Assembly: GCF_904846605.1 (NCBI RefSeq) | Contig: NZ_CAJHBI010000003.1 | Location: 1 to 64,000 of the forward strand | DNA from: Psychrobacter sp. 72-O-c | GTDB lineage: Bacteria; Pseudomonadota; Gammaproteobacteria; Pseudomonadales; Moraxellaceae | Direction of reading: 5' to 3' | Length of the DNA: 64,000 bases | Shown: positions 18,501 through 28,451 of the stretch, in pieces | How positions within the stretch are numbered: position 1 is the stretch's first letter | Layout of the letters: every line of letters starts with the position of its first letter | Notes under the pieces: generated by a model | Seen by the model: only the letters and a program-made list of their open reading frames with translations | Databases searched by the model: none | Told to the model about the DNA's origin: nothing | Position numbers and translations under genes: made by a program

Positions 18501-20421
18501 GCGCGACATGGACATCCAAGACCGTGATGACTTCACCGTTGTCGGTATTGGTGATATGAGTGGTGATGTATTCGGCAACGGTATGCTGCTCTCAACCCAT
18601 ATCAAGCTGGTTGCTGCTTTTAATCACCTCCACATCTTTATCGATCCAAATCCTGATACGGCCGCCTCGTATGCAGAACGCGCCCGCTTATTTGAGATGC
18701 CGCGCTCGACATGGGAGGATTATGAAAAATCATTGATTAGCCAAGGTGGCGGTATATTCTCACGGAAAGATAAAACTATTGCTATCAGTGCCGAGATGAA
18801 AACGCTGTTTGATATTAGCGATGACAGCCTTGCGCCCAACGACTTAATCAGCGCCTTACTGCGTGCACCAGTTGACCTGATTTGGAACGGTGGTATCGGC
18901 ACTTACGTGAAAAGTACCAATGAAAGTCATGCCGATGTCGGCGACCGTGCCAATGATGTGTTACGTATCAATGGTAATGAGCTGCGCTGCGCCGTCGTTG
19001 GCGAGGGCGGTAACTTAGGCTTCACTCAGCAAGGGCGTATTGAATACTCTCAGGCGGGCGGGCGTATCTATACCGATGCCATTGATAACTCAGGCGGCGT
19101 CAATTGCTCAGACCATGAGGTCAATATCAAAATTTTACTCGGCAAAGTGGTCGAGCAAGGTGATATGACACTAAAACAGCGTAACGAGTTGCTCGAGAGC
19201 ATGACCGATACCGTCGCGGAATTGGTATTGCGTCAAAACTATCTACAACCGCAAGCCATTGAGCTCAGTCAAATTCGTGCCGAAGCAAATATCAGCGATC
19301 ATCAGCGTTTCATTCAGCTGTTAGAAAGTGAGCAGCGCCTTGACCGCACGATTGAATATCTGCCATCAGATGAGGAGATTGTCAAACGCCAAAAAACAGG
19401 TGCTGGCTTGACCCATCCTGAGCTGGCGGTCGTCATGGCTTATGGCAAAATGTGGGTCTATGACAATCTGCTATCATCAGATCTGCCTGATGAGCCGTAC
19501 TTCATCAATGAGCTGCGTAAATACTTCCCCGACGAGTTAGTGGGGCGCTACTTTGATGAGATGACTGAGCACCGGTTACACCGTGAGATTATTAGTACTT
19601 ATTTGACCAATAGCGTGGTCAACCGCTTAGGTATCGAAGCACTGTTCCGCTTATATGAAGAAACGGATCAATCACTGGCAACCATCATTCGTGCTTATGC
19701 CATTACGCGTGATGTCTTTGATGTCTCAGTCGCGTGGAAAATGCTGGAATCACTGGATAACAAAGTCGATGCCAAGCTACTTCTCAATCTTGAGCTGCGT
19801 CTGCGTGATGCGCTGGAGCGCGGTGTGGTCTGGTTTATCAACGCCTTTGGGCAAAATCTACAAGTTGCGGATATGATTAACCGCTTTGCACATAGTGTTA
19901 AACAGTTGACTACAGTAGGCGGTTTTATTGAACAACAGTTTTCCCATAATCTACAAGAAGATACCGCAGGCTTGACGCAAAATGGACTGACGGATAGCGA
20001 TGCCACCCTGTTTGCTATGCTGCCTTATCATGTCGATGCCCTTGATGCCGCGCTGCTCGCTGAGCAGTATGAACGGCCGGTTGATGAGATTGCGGCATTA
20101 TACTTTGAAGCCTATCAAGTCTTGCAACTCGATTGGATGATGGACAACATCGCCACTTTACCGCAGCAAGATTATTGGGATCGCCGCGCCCGTCATGCAC
20201 TAGTCAATGAGCTATCGCGTAGCTTGCGTCTGCTAATGGATGCGGTATTGTCACAGCCTGATGCCAAACAAGCCTTCAATGATTGGAAATCGCGTTATGA
20301 GGCCCAGCTTGTATCCATCACCACTGAGATGCAAAAACTAGATGGAAATGATGAAAAGGTCGTTAGTCTGTCGATGTTGTCGGTACTGATGAGTGAGTTG
20401 AGTGGTATCGTGATTAAGTAA
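15550..20421 (+). CDS. gdhB: NAD-specific glutamate dehydrogenase, large (about 180 kDa) class
   Basis: A 1623-residue protein of the large NAD-GDH class found in Pseudomonas, Streptomyces and Psychrobacter, which converts glutamate to 2-oxoglutarate and ammonia. The N-terminal half (1-700) is the ACT-like regulatory part of this class. The catalytic region begins near residue 825 with RGGLRWSDR and has the conserved MVKNAVIVPVGSKGGF. The nucleotide-binding region includes VVGIGDMSGDVFGNGML near residue 1000, followed by LVAAFNHLHIFIDP. The C-terminal 450 residues are helical and typical of the class. A Lys/Asn-rich insert occurs near residues 245-255. It is a single gene with its own terminator. 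Some relatives are cold-active enzymes (family knowledge). Confidence 0.95.
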   Translation: MPNSLSITTERISQISDIATSYVQKDKSLLDHFIHSYYQPLHQETAGAISDADLAGMVLHHFTLLTAYDGKKPQLAVLNPIAEEQHFHSSHTIIQMVAYDRPFLVDTLLMTLEVQGVDVHRTYNTIINVQRDGAGTITQIDSAPESATSHMSLIHCEIAYQDHDELAALRQLLLDKVETLDTVVGDWEHMHAQLTDIKAELLQKPLPEGFYSHQEIQAFLDWILDDHFIFLGYREYRLEGGNHIAVNNDKTNENKKGGANMGADLDLFAIGNSGLGLLRGAEEDRLSTSFDNLPTELKQLLTVPRVLMLSKSSRVSPVHRSVYMDFLGIHKFDDNGNLVGEYRFIGLLTSQAYQLSVQQVPLLREKSNKIMAMAELPRDGHAYHKMMYVINTLPRDDLFQASVEELYPIVSGISQLQDKKSLRLFSRIDPYQRFVSCLVYIPRDKFNTELRIKVQNVLKEAYGGTSSGFTTEFNESDHARVHVHVRTVPGHVNEVENSVLEAELSALMQSWSDHYQKMLLDNVGEQQANALMRRFLHYIPAAYQERFDAHTGVEDTKRLAKLTDEQSMIWHLYQSTGDARNQLHLKLYGRQQPVILSKVLPILEKFGVSVISAQTYEFDLPEQSIWMQEYELTLQHVDTVDMQVVRGQFEDSLKQIWAGRIESDTFNELVLTSNLDAYNVVVLRALSRYMRQARAPFSKDYIQKTVVKNSAISVALVNLFDARMNPRYGNDGRMEKTTQIQAQITKALAGVDSLDEDRILRWYLDLINAMVRTNFYQTEADGQRKDRLSFKFLAADIPNLPKPKPMFEIFVYSPRVEAVHLRGGKVARGGLRWSDRMEDFRTEVLGLVKAQMVKNAVIVPVGSKGGFIVKTKTMADGRDAFQAEGIACYQIFLRGMLDVTDNIVDGIIVPPADTVRYDDDDPYLVVAADKGTASFSDIANALAAEYNFWLDDAFASGGSVGYDHKAMGITARGGWESVKRHFRMRDMDIQDRDDFTVVGIGDMSGDVFGNGMLLSTHIKLVAAFNHLHIFIDPNPDTAASYAERARLFEMPRSTWEDYEKSLISQGGGIFSRKDKTIAISAEMKTLFDISDDSLAPNDLISALLRAPVDLIWNGGIGTYVKSTNESHADVGDRANDVLRINGNELRCAVVGEGGNLGFTQQGRIEYSQAGGRIYTDAIDNSGGVNCSDHEVNIKILLGKVVEQGDMTLKQRNELLESMTDTVAELVLRQNYLQPQAIELSQIRAEANISDHQRFIQLLESEQRLDRTIEYLPSDEEIVKRQKTGAGLTHPELAVVMAYGKMWVYDNLLSSDLPDEPYFINELRKYFPDELVGRYFDEMTEHRLHREIISTYLTNSVVNRLGIEALFRLYEETDQSLATIIRAYAITRDVFDVSVAWKMLESLDNKVDAKLLLNLELRLRDALERGVVWFINAFGQNLQVADMINRFAHSVKQLTTVGGFIEQQFSHNLQEDTAGLTQNGLTDSDATLFAMLPYHVDALDAALLAEQYERPVDEIAALYFEAYQVLQLDWMMDNIATLPQQDYWDRRARHALVNELSRSLRLLMDAVLSQPDAKQAFNDWKSRYEAQLVSITTEMQKLDGNDEKVVSLSMLSVLMSELSGIVIK

Positions 20422-20465
20422 CCTGCTTACTATAAAGCGCTCAATAAGCTAGAATTTCAATAGTA

Positions 20466-20503
20466 TTAAAAAAACCATCTTTATATGTAAAGGTGGTTTT
20501 TTA
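20466..20503 (+). terminator. Terminator after the glutamate dehydrogenase gene
   Basis: ACCATCTTTA pairs with TAAAGGTGGT around TATG and runs into Ts. It lies about 45 bases after the stop. Confidence 0.85.
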
Positions 20504-20637
20504 TTGTCTGATCAATTGTCTGATGATGAGCGCGACTATAGCCTAACTTAAGCATGTTTGGTGGTCGCACATGCCAGCAAATATTCGGTAAGTGCATGTA
20601 CGCTTATTTCCACTTTAACTATTCTTCACTAGCCACT

Positions 20638-23600
20638 TTAACTCGCGATTTCATGACAGCCTTGACCGGTGATTTCACTAAAACCGCCAGATATTTTCTT
20701 CACCTGAATTTGAGTCATGATCCGTTCTTTTAAGGCCTGAACATGAGAGATGATACCGATAAGCTTGCCCTCTTGCTGTAGGCTAGTGAGCGTATCAAGG
20801 GCAATATCTAACGACTCTTCATCAAGCGTACCAAAGCCTTCGTCCAAAAACAGCGAGTCCACACGAATATTTTGACTGGCCATCTGTGATAGCCCTAGTG
20901 CTAGTGCGAGACTGATAATAAATCCTTCGCCACCGGATAAGTTTTTGGTGCTGCGAATGTTACCGCCTTGATAGTTATCAATAACATTGAGCTCTAGCGC
21001 GTTGCTATCATCATGAATAAGGAGATAGCGGTCGCTCATCTTTTGCAGCTGCATGTTGGCATGGCTAATCATCACCTGAAAGGTCAGACCTTGCGCGAAG
21101 GTGCGATACTTCTTGCCATCAGACTGACCAATCAGCTGATTAAGCTGCTCCCAAATCTGACTACTTTGCTGCTGCTCATCGATGGCGCGTAGCTGCTCAG
21201 TATGACTCTTTTGATTGGCATTATGGTCTGATAGCACTTGTTGTAGACCGCCTATTTTTAGCCCTATATCATCGTATGCTTGCAACATATCTTGCTGCTG
21301 AAGCTTTAATGTATCTAGGGACTGGTCTGCCAAGTCCTGACTGTCCTTGTGATTAATGGTTTTTTGATGGAGAGTCGCTTGGTTGTCATCGATACGAGTT
21401 TGTAGTTGTGATACGTTATCATTTAATGATTTATCACGCTGTAGCAGCGCATCGCGCTCAGATTTATCTAGCCTTGCTGCTGTAAAGCTACTCTCGTCAG
21501 TGAATTTTTGCTCACTGAGTATTTGTACAAACTTATCATTGAGTAATTGTAACTGCGCCTCTGTATTTTTAATGTCTATGACCAGCTTATCCAGAGAGTT
21601 GTGCGTATATTGCAGTTTATGGCGAGCATTATCAGCCTGCTGGCGTGTTTGAGCGAGTATATCATTCGCCTGTTTTACAGCGTCTTGTAGCTGCTGCGCT
21701 CTGGCATCAATATCTGGCTCTTTGGATAAATGATTGCGCTCGTCAGTAAGCGTATCTCTATGCTGCTGCTCAGTGCTAATCTTATTATCAAGCTCAGTCA
21801 GCTGCTCTATTAATTCTGTAACCTGATGCGCCAATGAATCACGCGCGGCGCTTAATACATTAATTCTCTGCGCCGCAAGGTTCAAACCTTCTTGTGCTTG
21901 CGTCCACGCTGTAAGTTTGTCTTTTAAGCGGTAATATAACGTTGTAAGCTCAGACATACAGGCGTTAACCGCTTCTAGCTCTAATTCTTTATGTGTTTCT
22001 GAATTTTCTAGGAGCTGATTGGGTAAAGCCAATCCCAGTGGCTCTAACAATCCAGCCATCTGTGTTTGTAGGATACTTATTTCATTACCAGTAATCCCGA
22101 ACGCTTGCTGCTGGCTGTCTATGCGCTGCTGGGCAATAGAGCGCTCAGCTTGAGAGTTTATTTGATCTTGCTTAAGCTGTACCTGTTGTTCCTCTATTTG
22201 CTTTAAGCCTAGCTGCTGAGTATCCATCTCGCCTTCTAATTTTTTCCAATCTTCTAAACGTTTATGAATATCAGCCGTTATAAGCGTCAGGCTGTTTTGA
22301 TCCTCTTTTAGCTCAGCAAGTAGGGCTGTTAGCAATGGATAAGACAGGGGATTGGTATCATCTGACCCCAGTACAGAAGACTGATCTAAGATCTTAAAAT
22401 TGATGCCTTTATCGACACCTTTATGATCAGCGCCATAATTAATATTTTCAAAACGACTGCTATCGACCTCTAGTTTGAGCTGATTAGTAGCGTCATATGC
22501 TTCAGTCTGCGCGGTACTTTGCTGCTCCTGTAGTTTTTTGATCTGTTGTTGCAACGACTGAAGCTCACTTTGAGCACGAATATGCTGTTCTTGATTGCGG
22601 CGTAACGCGGCGTCTTGCTTGTCAATATCTTGCTCAAGAGTGGTTATAGCATGAATTACGCGTTGCATTTGTTCATGCTTGGAGATATCTTGACCGAGGC
22701 TTGCGGCTTGGAGTACTTGGGCAAATTCAGCGGGCGGATCGTCATGATAAGGATGGCTGGTCGATCCACATAGAGCACAGGGCTTGCCGTCCTGTAGCGC
22801 TAAAAAGTAATCTTGTAGTTGAGCCAGCGCTTGCAGGGTCTCTAAGTGATCTTGCTGCGCACGTTTTTGCTGTTGTAAGCTTACAATAGCTGTCTCTAAC
22901 TGGGTATATTCTTGGCTATACTGCGTGCTAGTAGCGATTAATGGATCGATGTTGGTGGTGGATTTTGTTATATCCTCTGTCAAAGACAGTGCTTGTTGAT
23001 AATGGCTGTTGATAGTGTCTAATAACTGTCGTTGGCTACCTAAGTGAGTAATATATTGATGGTGCTGGTTGGGTGATTTGCCAGCTAACAAGGCTTGTCG
23101 TTTAACTTCAAACTGAGTAAGCCTCTCTTGTGCTTGATTACTGGCAATCTTATTATCGCTAAGCTGAGTAGCTAGAGTAGCAAGCGCCTGATCAAACTCC
23201 GTTAACTTTGCACGGTCAGTCTTATTTTCACTCAGGCGCTGAGCATTACTAGTGAGCTGTTTTTTGAGCTCGCCAGCATCACGGCCAAATCCGGCCAGTC
23301 CATAGTCGTTATTAGCAAGGATCGCATCTTGTGCATGCTTGGATAAGTAGTCTTGCTGCTGCGCTTGTTGTTTACGTAGGTCTGTCAGCGCGGTTTCTTT
23401 GGCCATCAATTCTGTATTGCGCTGGGATAATCGCTCAGACACGCCAGCGCGTTGATGTTGCTTATCCGTTAAAGCTTGGCGGACACCATTTAACTTTTGA
23501 TCAAGCGTGCGCACTTGAGCAATAATAGGACGTTCACGCTCCCATTGCGTACTGGCTTGCTGTTCCTCATTTTGGGCGCTGACTACCTGATTATCAGCCG

Positions 23601-24585
23601 CGGTTAACTGGGTTTTCTGCTGTGGAAGCTCAGTTTCAACCGCATGCTTTTGTTGTTGTAAATCTTTTAAGTACACGCGCTGAGCCTGTAGTTTGCCAAA
23701 GTCTGCGTCAATCTCTAAGGCACGCATTGCTGCCTGTAATCGGGATGCCTCAGGGGCGAACTGCGCTTTAGCATCCTTAGCATGGGTCAGTTGCGCCTGT
23801 TGATCCGCTATGGTCTTATTCAATGCTTCGATATCAGTAAGCCAATTAATATGCTGGGTCAGAACCTCTAATTGGGTTTTATGTTGCTGCTGATCGCGGC
23901 GTTGTGTTGCAAGCTCTGCGTTATAATCACTGATCTCAGTAGGCGTTAATAGTTGTAGACCACTAAGTTTGGCTTGCAACTTTCCCAACTCAGATTTTTC
24001 GTCGCGCAATTGTTGAAACGTGCGCATAGAGATGGTGGCATAAATATCGGTGCCAGTGATTTTTTCTAAAATATCAGCACGCTCATCAGGCTTAGCCTTC
24101 AAAAATGCGGCAAAGCCACCTTGAGCCAATAATATAGAGCGCGTAAATTGCTCAAAATCCATACCCGTAATGGCTTGGATACGTAACTTTGTTTTCTTCA
24201 GCGCACTATCTAATATTTTATCAGTATCCGCATCAGCGATTTCATGGGTGGCATCTTGCAAATTACCTTCAGGCTTATCATGCGCGCGGCGCTGTCCCCA
24301 GCGGCAGCGATAGCGCGTCTCGTCGATTTCAATCACTACCTCGGCAAAACAATCACCAGTTTGGCGGGTCATGACCTCATTGCTACTTTTACTGATGATT
24401 CCAATACGCGGTGTTTGTGCATAGAGTGCGAGACAAATGGCGTCTAAAATAGTGGTCTTGCCAGCCCCTGTTTGCCCTGTAATCGCAAATATGCCGTCAT
24501 TCAGGTACGCAGGAGTCGTGAAATCAATGTGCCATTCACCTTTTAGCGAGTTTAAATTTTTCAAGCGTAGCTCTAAGATGCGCAT
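20638..24585 (-). CDS. sbcC: Exonuclease SbcCD, SMC-like ATPase subunit SbcC
   Basis: A 1315-residue SMC-type ATPase. The N-terminus has Walker A GQTGAGKTTILDAICLAL (about residues 36-53). Long Gln-rich coiled coils flank a zinc hook, CALCGSTSHPYH, near residue 600. The C-terminus has the ABC signature LSGGEGFIISLALALGL and Walker B DSLFLDEGFGTLD. With SbcD it cuts hairpins and palindromes and processes DNA ends. It is longer than E. coli SbcC (about 1050 residues), mainly in the coils. It follows sbcD by 120 bases on the same strand and is presumably in the same operon. Confidence 0.95.
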   Translation of the reverse strand: MRILELRLKNLNSLKGEWHIDFTTPAYLNDGIFAITGQTGAGKTTILDAICLALYAQTPRIGIISKSSNEVMTRQTGDCFAEVVIEIDETRYRCRWGQRRAHDKPEGNLQDATHEIADADTDKILDSALKKTKLRIQAITGMDFEQFTRSILLAQGGFAAFLKAKPDERADILEKITGTDIYATISMRTFQQLRDEKSELGKLQAKLSGLQLLTPTEISDYNAELATQRRDQQQHKTQLEVLTQHINWLTDIEALNKTIADQQAQLTHAKDAKAQFAPEASRLQAAMRALEIDADFGKLQAQRVYLKDLQQQKHAVETELPQQKTQLTAADNQVVSAQNEEQQASTQWERERPIIAQVRTLDQKLNGVRQALTDKQHQRAGVSERLSQRNTELMAKETALTDLRKQQAQQQDYLSKHAQDAILANNDYGLAGFGRDAGELKKQLTSNAQRLSENKTDRAKLTEFDQALATLATQLSDNKIASNQAQERLTQFEVKRQALLAGKSPNQHHQYITHLGSQRQLLDTINSHYQQALSLTEDITKSTTNIDPLIATSTQYSQEYTQLETAIVSLQQQKRAQQDHLETLQALAQLQDYFLALQDGKPCALCGSTSHPYHDDPPAEFAQVLQAASLGQDISKHEQMQRVIHAITTLEQDIDKQDAALRRNQEQHIRAQSELQSLQQQIKKLQEQQSTAQTEAYDATNQLKLEVDSSRFENINYGADHKGVDKGINFKILDQSSVLGSDDTNPLSYPLLTALLAELKEDQNSLTLITADIHKRLEDWKKLEGEMDTQQLGLKQIEEQQVQLKQDQINSQAERSIAQQRIDSQQQAFGITGNEISILQTQMAGLLEPLGLALPNQLLENSETHKELELEAVNACMSELTTLYYRLKDKLTAWTQAQEGLNLAAQRINVLSAARDSLAHQVTELIEQLTELDNKISTEQQHRDTLTDERNHLSKEPDIDARAQQLQDAVKQANDILAQTRQQADNARHKLQYTHNSLDKLVIDIKNTEAQLQLLNDKFVQILSEQKFTDESSFTAARLDKSERDALLQRDKSLNDNVSQLQTRIDDNQATLHQKTINHKDSQDLADQSLDTLKLQQQDMLQAYDDIGLKIGGLQQVLSDHNANQKSHTEQLRAIDEQQQSSQIWEQLNQLIGQSDGKKYRTFAQGLTFQVMISHANMQLQKMSDRYLLIHDDSNALELNVIDNYQGGNIRSTKNLSGGEGFIISLALALGLSQMASQNIRVDSLFLDEGFGTLDEESLDIALDTLTSLQQEGKLIGIISHVQALKERIMTQIQVKKISGGFSEITGQGCHEIAS

Positions 24586-24705
24586 GGTAGTCAGTTACTC
24601 TATTGCAGTGTTAGGGTTTAAGGATTAAATGGTGAGAGAGGGTAATAAAAAAACCAAGGTAAACAAAGATATTGCAAAAGTACAGGGGCGCATACTTATT
24701 CAGCC

Positions 24706-26325
24706 TTATTCAGCATTGGCATCATTTTGTGCAATCATCTGCAAGATGTGCTGATAGGCATCACGTAGGGCAGGCTTTTGCGTGTCTACAATCTCATGAG
24801 CGCTTAGGCAACGCTCAAATACCTCATCGCAGCCCAAATCTTGTAGGGCTTCTTGGTTGTGCGCTTGCATCATGACCCTATCTTTAATTTGCTTGTTACT
24901 GATTTTTAACACGACAATTTGACTGTCCGCAACCAAGTCATTAATGCGCTCGCGCAAGTCTGTGACAATCTCCGCACCGTTATAAATGACCTCAAGCCAG
25001 ATACTTTGTGGTAACTGGACAAGAGCCGTCAGCTCAGCGCTTATTTTCGACCAATCACCACTAATTTGCGCCAGCTTTTGAAAGCAAGGCACAGGCAGAG
25101 TGTTTACTTGCATGGCCTTATTAGCGTCATAAAACATCTGTCCAGCGTCTGTTTTAGGCGGTGGCGACTCTTGTTGGTTGTCTTTAGTGACACTGGGGGT
25201 ATTGATAATATTGGTAGTGCTGCTAGTCTGCTCATCATTGACAACATCAGTGTTTTCTTCAAAATCAGCAAATAGATCTAGCGTCACATACTCAGAACGT
25301 ATAGCAGCTTTAGAGGTTTTAGGAGACTTGGAGGAAGGAGTAGATACTTTAGAAGTGATGATATTTTCCATGCTTATATTTTTGATGTCAGCACTTGCAT
25401 CAGTGTTAAGACTATTAACACCATCAGAAATAGCGTCACCAAACTGAATCAGTAACACCTGTTTTTGTTGCCTCGCTTCCCCAAAGCCCATCGCGATTGG
25501 CGAGCCGCAGTAGCGAATGTGCTCATAGCCGCCTACTTTTTGCGGGACATGTAAGTGACCCAGCGCCACATAGTCGATAGCAGAATCAAAAATGTTTGCT
25601 GATACCGAACCTAACGATCCGACATAAAGATCGCGCACACCATCATCCTCTGTAGTGCGCCCGCCAGCGGCAAATAAATGGCCCGTTGCAACGATGGGTA
25701 CATGCTGTCCATAAGTCGCAAGTAACGAGGCCTGCTCAGCAAGCGCGCAATCCGTCACCGCCCGATAATGCGCTTCTATACCAGCAATGACATTGGCATC
25801 TTTAGTACGGCCAGACTCACCAGCTTGACTGCTACGCACGTCACGATCGCGCAAATAGGGAACGGCGGCAATCAAACATAGTGGCAAGCTATTTTCTGTA
25901 TCATCAGATGATAATAGTAGCACCTCATCATTGGGGTCTTCGCATGCTGTACCGACTACTTGTACATTTAGTGCTTGTAGTAAGCCTTTTGCTGCATCCA
26001 AAAAAGTAGGCGAGTCATGATTACCCGCCACAATGACCACATGCTGGCAGTGTGTTTTTACAATCCGAGTCAAGAAGTCATAATATAAACTTTGCGCGCG
26101 ATTGCTTGGGGTCATGGTATCAAATATATCACCAGCGATGATTAACACATCAACCTGCTGGGTGCTAATCGTGTCATGGAGCCAGCTTAAGAACGCTTCA
26201 AACTCGGCATAGCGCATATGCCCATACAGCCTGCGCCCCAAATGCCAGTCGGAGGTGTGCAATATATTTAAAGGTCTAATATGAGAAGCGGGAGACGAAG
26301 ATGTAGTAGCGGTAGATACGGACAT
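24706..26325 (-). CDS. sbcD: Exonuclease SbcCD, nuclease subunit SbcD
   Basis: A 539-residue Mre11-type calcineurin-like phosphoesterase. Metal-binding motifs appear in order: HTSDWHLGR (about 24-32), IIAGDIFD (near 62), VAGNHDSP (near 100), ATGHLFA (near 212) and ALGHLHVPQ (near 255). It supplies the nuclease activity of SbcCD. It is over 100 residues longer than the E. coli protein because of a low-complexity Ser/Thr/Asp-rich linker at about 295-395, which sits before the C-terminal capping region that would contact SbcC. The first 15 residues are also Ser/Thr-rich and may not be conserved. Confidence 0.93.
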   Translation of the reverse strand: MSVSTATTSSSPASHIRPLNILHTSDWHLGRRLYGHMRYAEFEAFLSWLHDTISTQQVDVLIIAGDIFDTMTPSNRAQSLYYDFLTRIVKTHCQHVVIVAGNHDSPTFLDAAKGLLQALNVQVVGTACEDPNDEVLLLSSDDTENSLPLCLIAAVPYLRDRDVRSSQAGESGRTKDANVIAGIEAHYRAVTDCALAEQASLLATYGQHVPIVATGHLFAAGGRTTEDDGVRDLYVGSLGSVSANIFDSAIDYVALGHLHVPQKVGGYEHIRYCGSPIAMGFGEARQQKQVLLIQFGDAISDGVNSLNTDASADIKNISMENIITSKVSTPSSKSPKTSKAAIRSEYVTLDLFADFEENTDVVNDEQTSSTTNIINTPSVTKDNQQESPPPKTDAGQMFYDANKAMQVNTLPVPCFQKLAQISGDWSKISAELTALVQLPQSIWLEVIYNGAEIVTDLRERINDLVADSQIVVLKISNKQIKDRVMMQAHNQEALQDLGCDEVFERCLSAHEIVDTQKPALRDAYQHILQMIAQNDANAE

Positions 26326-26442
26326 AAGCAGGCTATAGATATGGTCAATAGAAAGTGTTTATTCTAGCAAGAATTAGCGGGGTTTGCTGTATTGAACTTT
26401 GGTTTGGTAGTATTACTACGTTTTGATGACTTAACCCTTTGA

Positions 26443-26483
26443 TAAAAAAACCACACTAGCCCTTCAGCTAGTGTGGTTTTTTA
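26443..26483. terminator. Bidirectional-looking terminator between cysG and sbcD
   Basis: ACCACACTAGC / GCTAGTGTGGT pair around six bases with an A-run before and a T-run after. It lies just downstream of cysG on the minus strand. Confidence 0.88.
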
Positions 26484-26497
26484 TTTATATGGCAAAC

Positions 26498-28195
26498 TTA
26501 ATCAATCACCAACTGCTCTAAACTGTCATCTTCCTGCCGCTCAGCGATACTGGCTATCATAGACAGCGCATGTGCTTGCTGACTGGTAGGCTGATAATTA
26601 GAAGATGTTAACTCTTTGGGCGTGGCAGCCGTACCCCCACGTAGCCAATTGTTAGTAGTATCGCTCACGTTTTCATTGTGCTGCTGATTATGTAGACGGT
26701 ACCAAGCCAAGTCATGATGTAGACTGACAACGTCACCCATGATTAACAATGCTGGGGTTGGTAATTGGGCTTTTTCTTGTAACTCGGCAATGGTAGCTAG
26801 CGTACCCGTTAATACTTGCTGATTGGGCATACTGGCATTGGAGATAACAGCGATAGGAGTATCAGCGCAGCGCCCCGCCTCAATTAGGCCTTCGGTCAAG
26901 CGTGGTAGCGAATGTAGTCCCATATAAAACACCACGGTTTCATCGGTATCAAGTAGGTTTTTAAAGTTATCGTTCGGTGCACCCGCCTTTAAGAACCCAG
27001 TGACAAAACGTACTGATTGTGAATGGTCACGGTGGGTCAGCGGAATACCCGCATAGCTTGCCGCAGCATTGGCAGCGGTAATCCCTGGAACGACTTGATA
27101 GGGTATCCCATGAGCGCGTAAGCTCTCAATCTCTTCACCGCCACGCCCAAAGATAAACGGATCGCCACCTTTTAGCCTTACTACGCGCCGACCTTGCTTA
27201 GCTTCATTGACCAATAGCTCATTGATACCTAATTGCGCCACCGCATGATTGCTGCGTTTTTTACCGACGAATACTTTGTCAGCGTCACGGCGACATAAAT
27301 CTAGCACTTGCGGGGACACCAGCGCATCATAAAACACAATGTCTGCTTGCTGCATGAGTCGTAGTGCTTTAAAGGTTAACAGCTCTGGGTCACCTGGTCC
27401 TGCGCCGACGATATAGACTTCACCAACAGGCTGCACTGTTTTGGTCTCTGTGTCAGCATCAACTGTAATAGACGATGCAGCCTGCTCAGTAGTTGGTATG
27501 GGAGCAAGTGTAGCGTGGCTATTTTTGTCGATTTGTGCAGCTGTACTGTCCAAGTCTGCTTGTAACTGCGCTGCTGCTTGGGTTTCATTTCCAGCAAACA
27601 TCAGCTCACTGACTTGACCCTCAAATGCACGCTCCCAAAACTGCCGCCGTCCGGTAAGGGTTGGTATCTTAGTTTTAACCTCAGCGCGAAAGTCACCTGC
27701 CAGTTTGGCAAGCTTACCGTAACCCTGCGGGATTAAGGTTTCTAACCGTGCTCGTAATAGACGCGCTAATACCGGCGCTTTACCATTTGATGAGATACCA
27801 ATAACGATAGGGTTGCGGTCAACGATAGCAGGAAAGATAAAATCACATAAGGGCGGGGTATCGACCACATTGACTGGAATATTCAACTCAGTGGCATCGG
27901 CGTGGACTTGATGATTGAGCGTTTCGTCATCGGTCGCGGCTATGATCACGCGAGCGCCTATCATGTAGGTCTTATTATAATTTTCATATACTAATGTGTG
28001 CTTGTTATCTGACTCAGTATCTGTTTTGCTATTTGTGAGCAGCGCTTGCAGCTCAGCACAAATGACGGGTGCAAGAACAGTGATACACGCGCCAGCACGG
28101 CTGAGCAAATCGGCCTTGCGCAGTGCCACATCGCCGCCGCCAACGATAAGCACTTTGCGGCCTTCTAATTTAAAAAATAGGGGAAAGGTGTTCAT
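26498..28195 (-). CDS. cysG: Siroheme synthase (multifunctional CysG)
   Basis: The 565-residue fusion makes siroheme from uroporphyrinogen III. The N-terminal part (1-200) is the NAD-dependent dehydrogenase/ferrochelatase, with VLIVGGGDVALRKA at about 15-28 and the SSNGKAPVLARLLR segment. The C-terminal part (from about 259) is the SAM uroporphyrinogen methyltransferase, with VGAGPGDPELLTFKA, RLKGGDPFIFGRGGEE and VPGITAANAA. A linker of about 60 Ala/Thr/Gln-rich residues and an added C-terminal tail make it about 100 residues longer than E. coli CysG. Siroheme is the cofactor of the sulfite reductase encoded 1.6 kb upstream. Confidence 0.95.
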   Translation of the reverse strand: MNTFPLFFKLEGRKVLIVGGGDVALRKADLLSRAGACITVLAPVICAELQALLTNSKTDTESDNKHTLVYENYNKTYMIGARVIIAATDDETLNHQVHADATELNIPVNVVDTPPLCDFIFPAIVDRNPIVIGISSNGKAPVLARLLRARLETLIPQGYGKLAKLAGDFRAEVKTKIPTLTGRRQFWERAFEGQVSELMFAGNETQAAAQLQADLDSTAAQIDKNSHATLAPIPTTEQAASSITVDADTETKTVQPVGEVYIVGAGPGDPELLTFKALRLMQQADIVFYDALVSPQVLDLCRRDADKVFVGKKRSNHAVAQLGINELLVNEAKQGRRVVRLKGGDPFIFGRGGEEIESLRAHGIPYQVVPGITAANAAASYAGIPLTHRDHSQSVRFVTGFLKAGAPNDNFKNLLDTDETVVFYMGLHSLPRLTEGLIEAGRCADTPIAVISNASMPNQQVLTGTLATIAELQEKAQLPTPALLIMGDVVSLHHDLAWYRLHNQQHNENVSDTTNNWLRGGTAATPKELTSSNYQPTSQQAHALSMIASIAERQEDDSLEQLVID

Positions 28196-28363
28196 AGCGT
28201 CACCATTAGTTAGTTGCGGTCAATTACAGTTAATTTATGACACCATTATGGGGCATTGCGCGTGTCTGCTCACGTAGCGTATTGGCATTAGTATATTCTT
28301 TTTTGATATGACAACGGTGGTTTTTGGTGAAAAAAGGAATAGCAGTATAAAATAATGACGGGC

Positions 28364-28396
28364 ATAAAAAAACCCGCTTACTGTCATAAGCGGGTA
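28364..28396 (-). terminator. Terminator after cysH
   Basis: On the minus strand ACCCGCTTA / TAAGCGGGT pair around six bases and are followed by a run of seven Ts. It separates cysH from cysG. Confidence 0.88.
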
Positions 28397-28451
28397 TAGG
28401 CGAGGTTTTATCAGATTACTTTTCGTCAAATACAATTATGTAGTTGGCTTA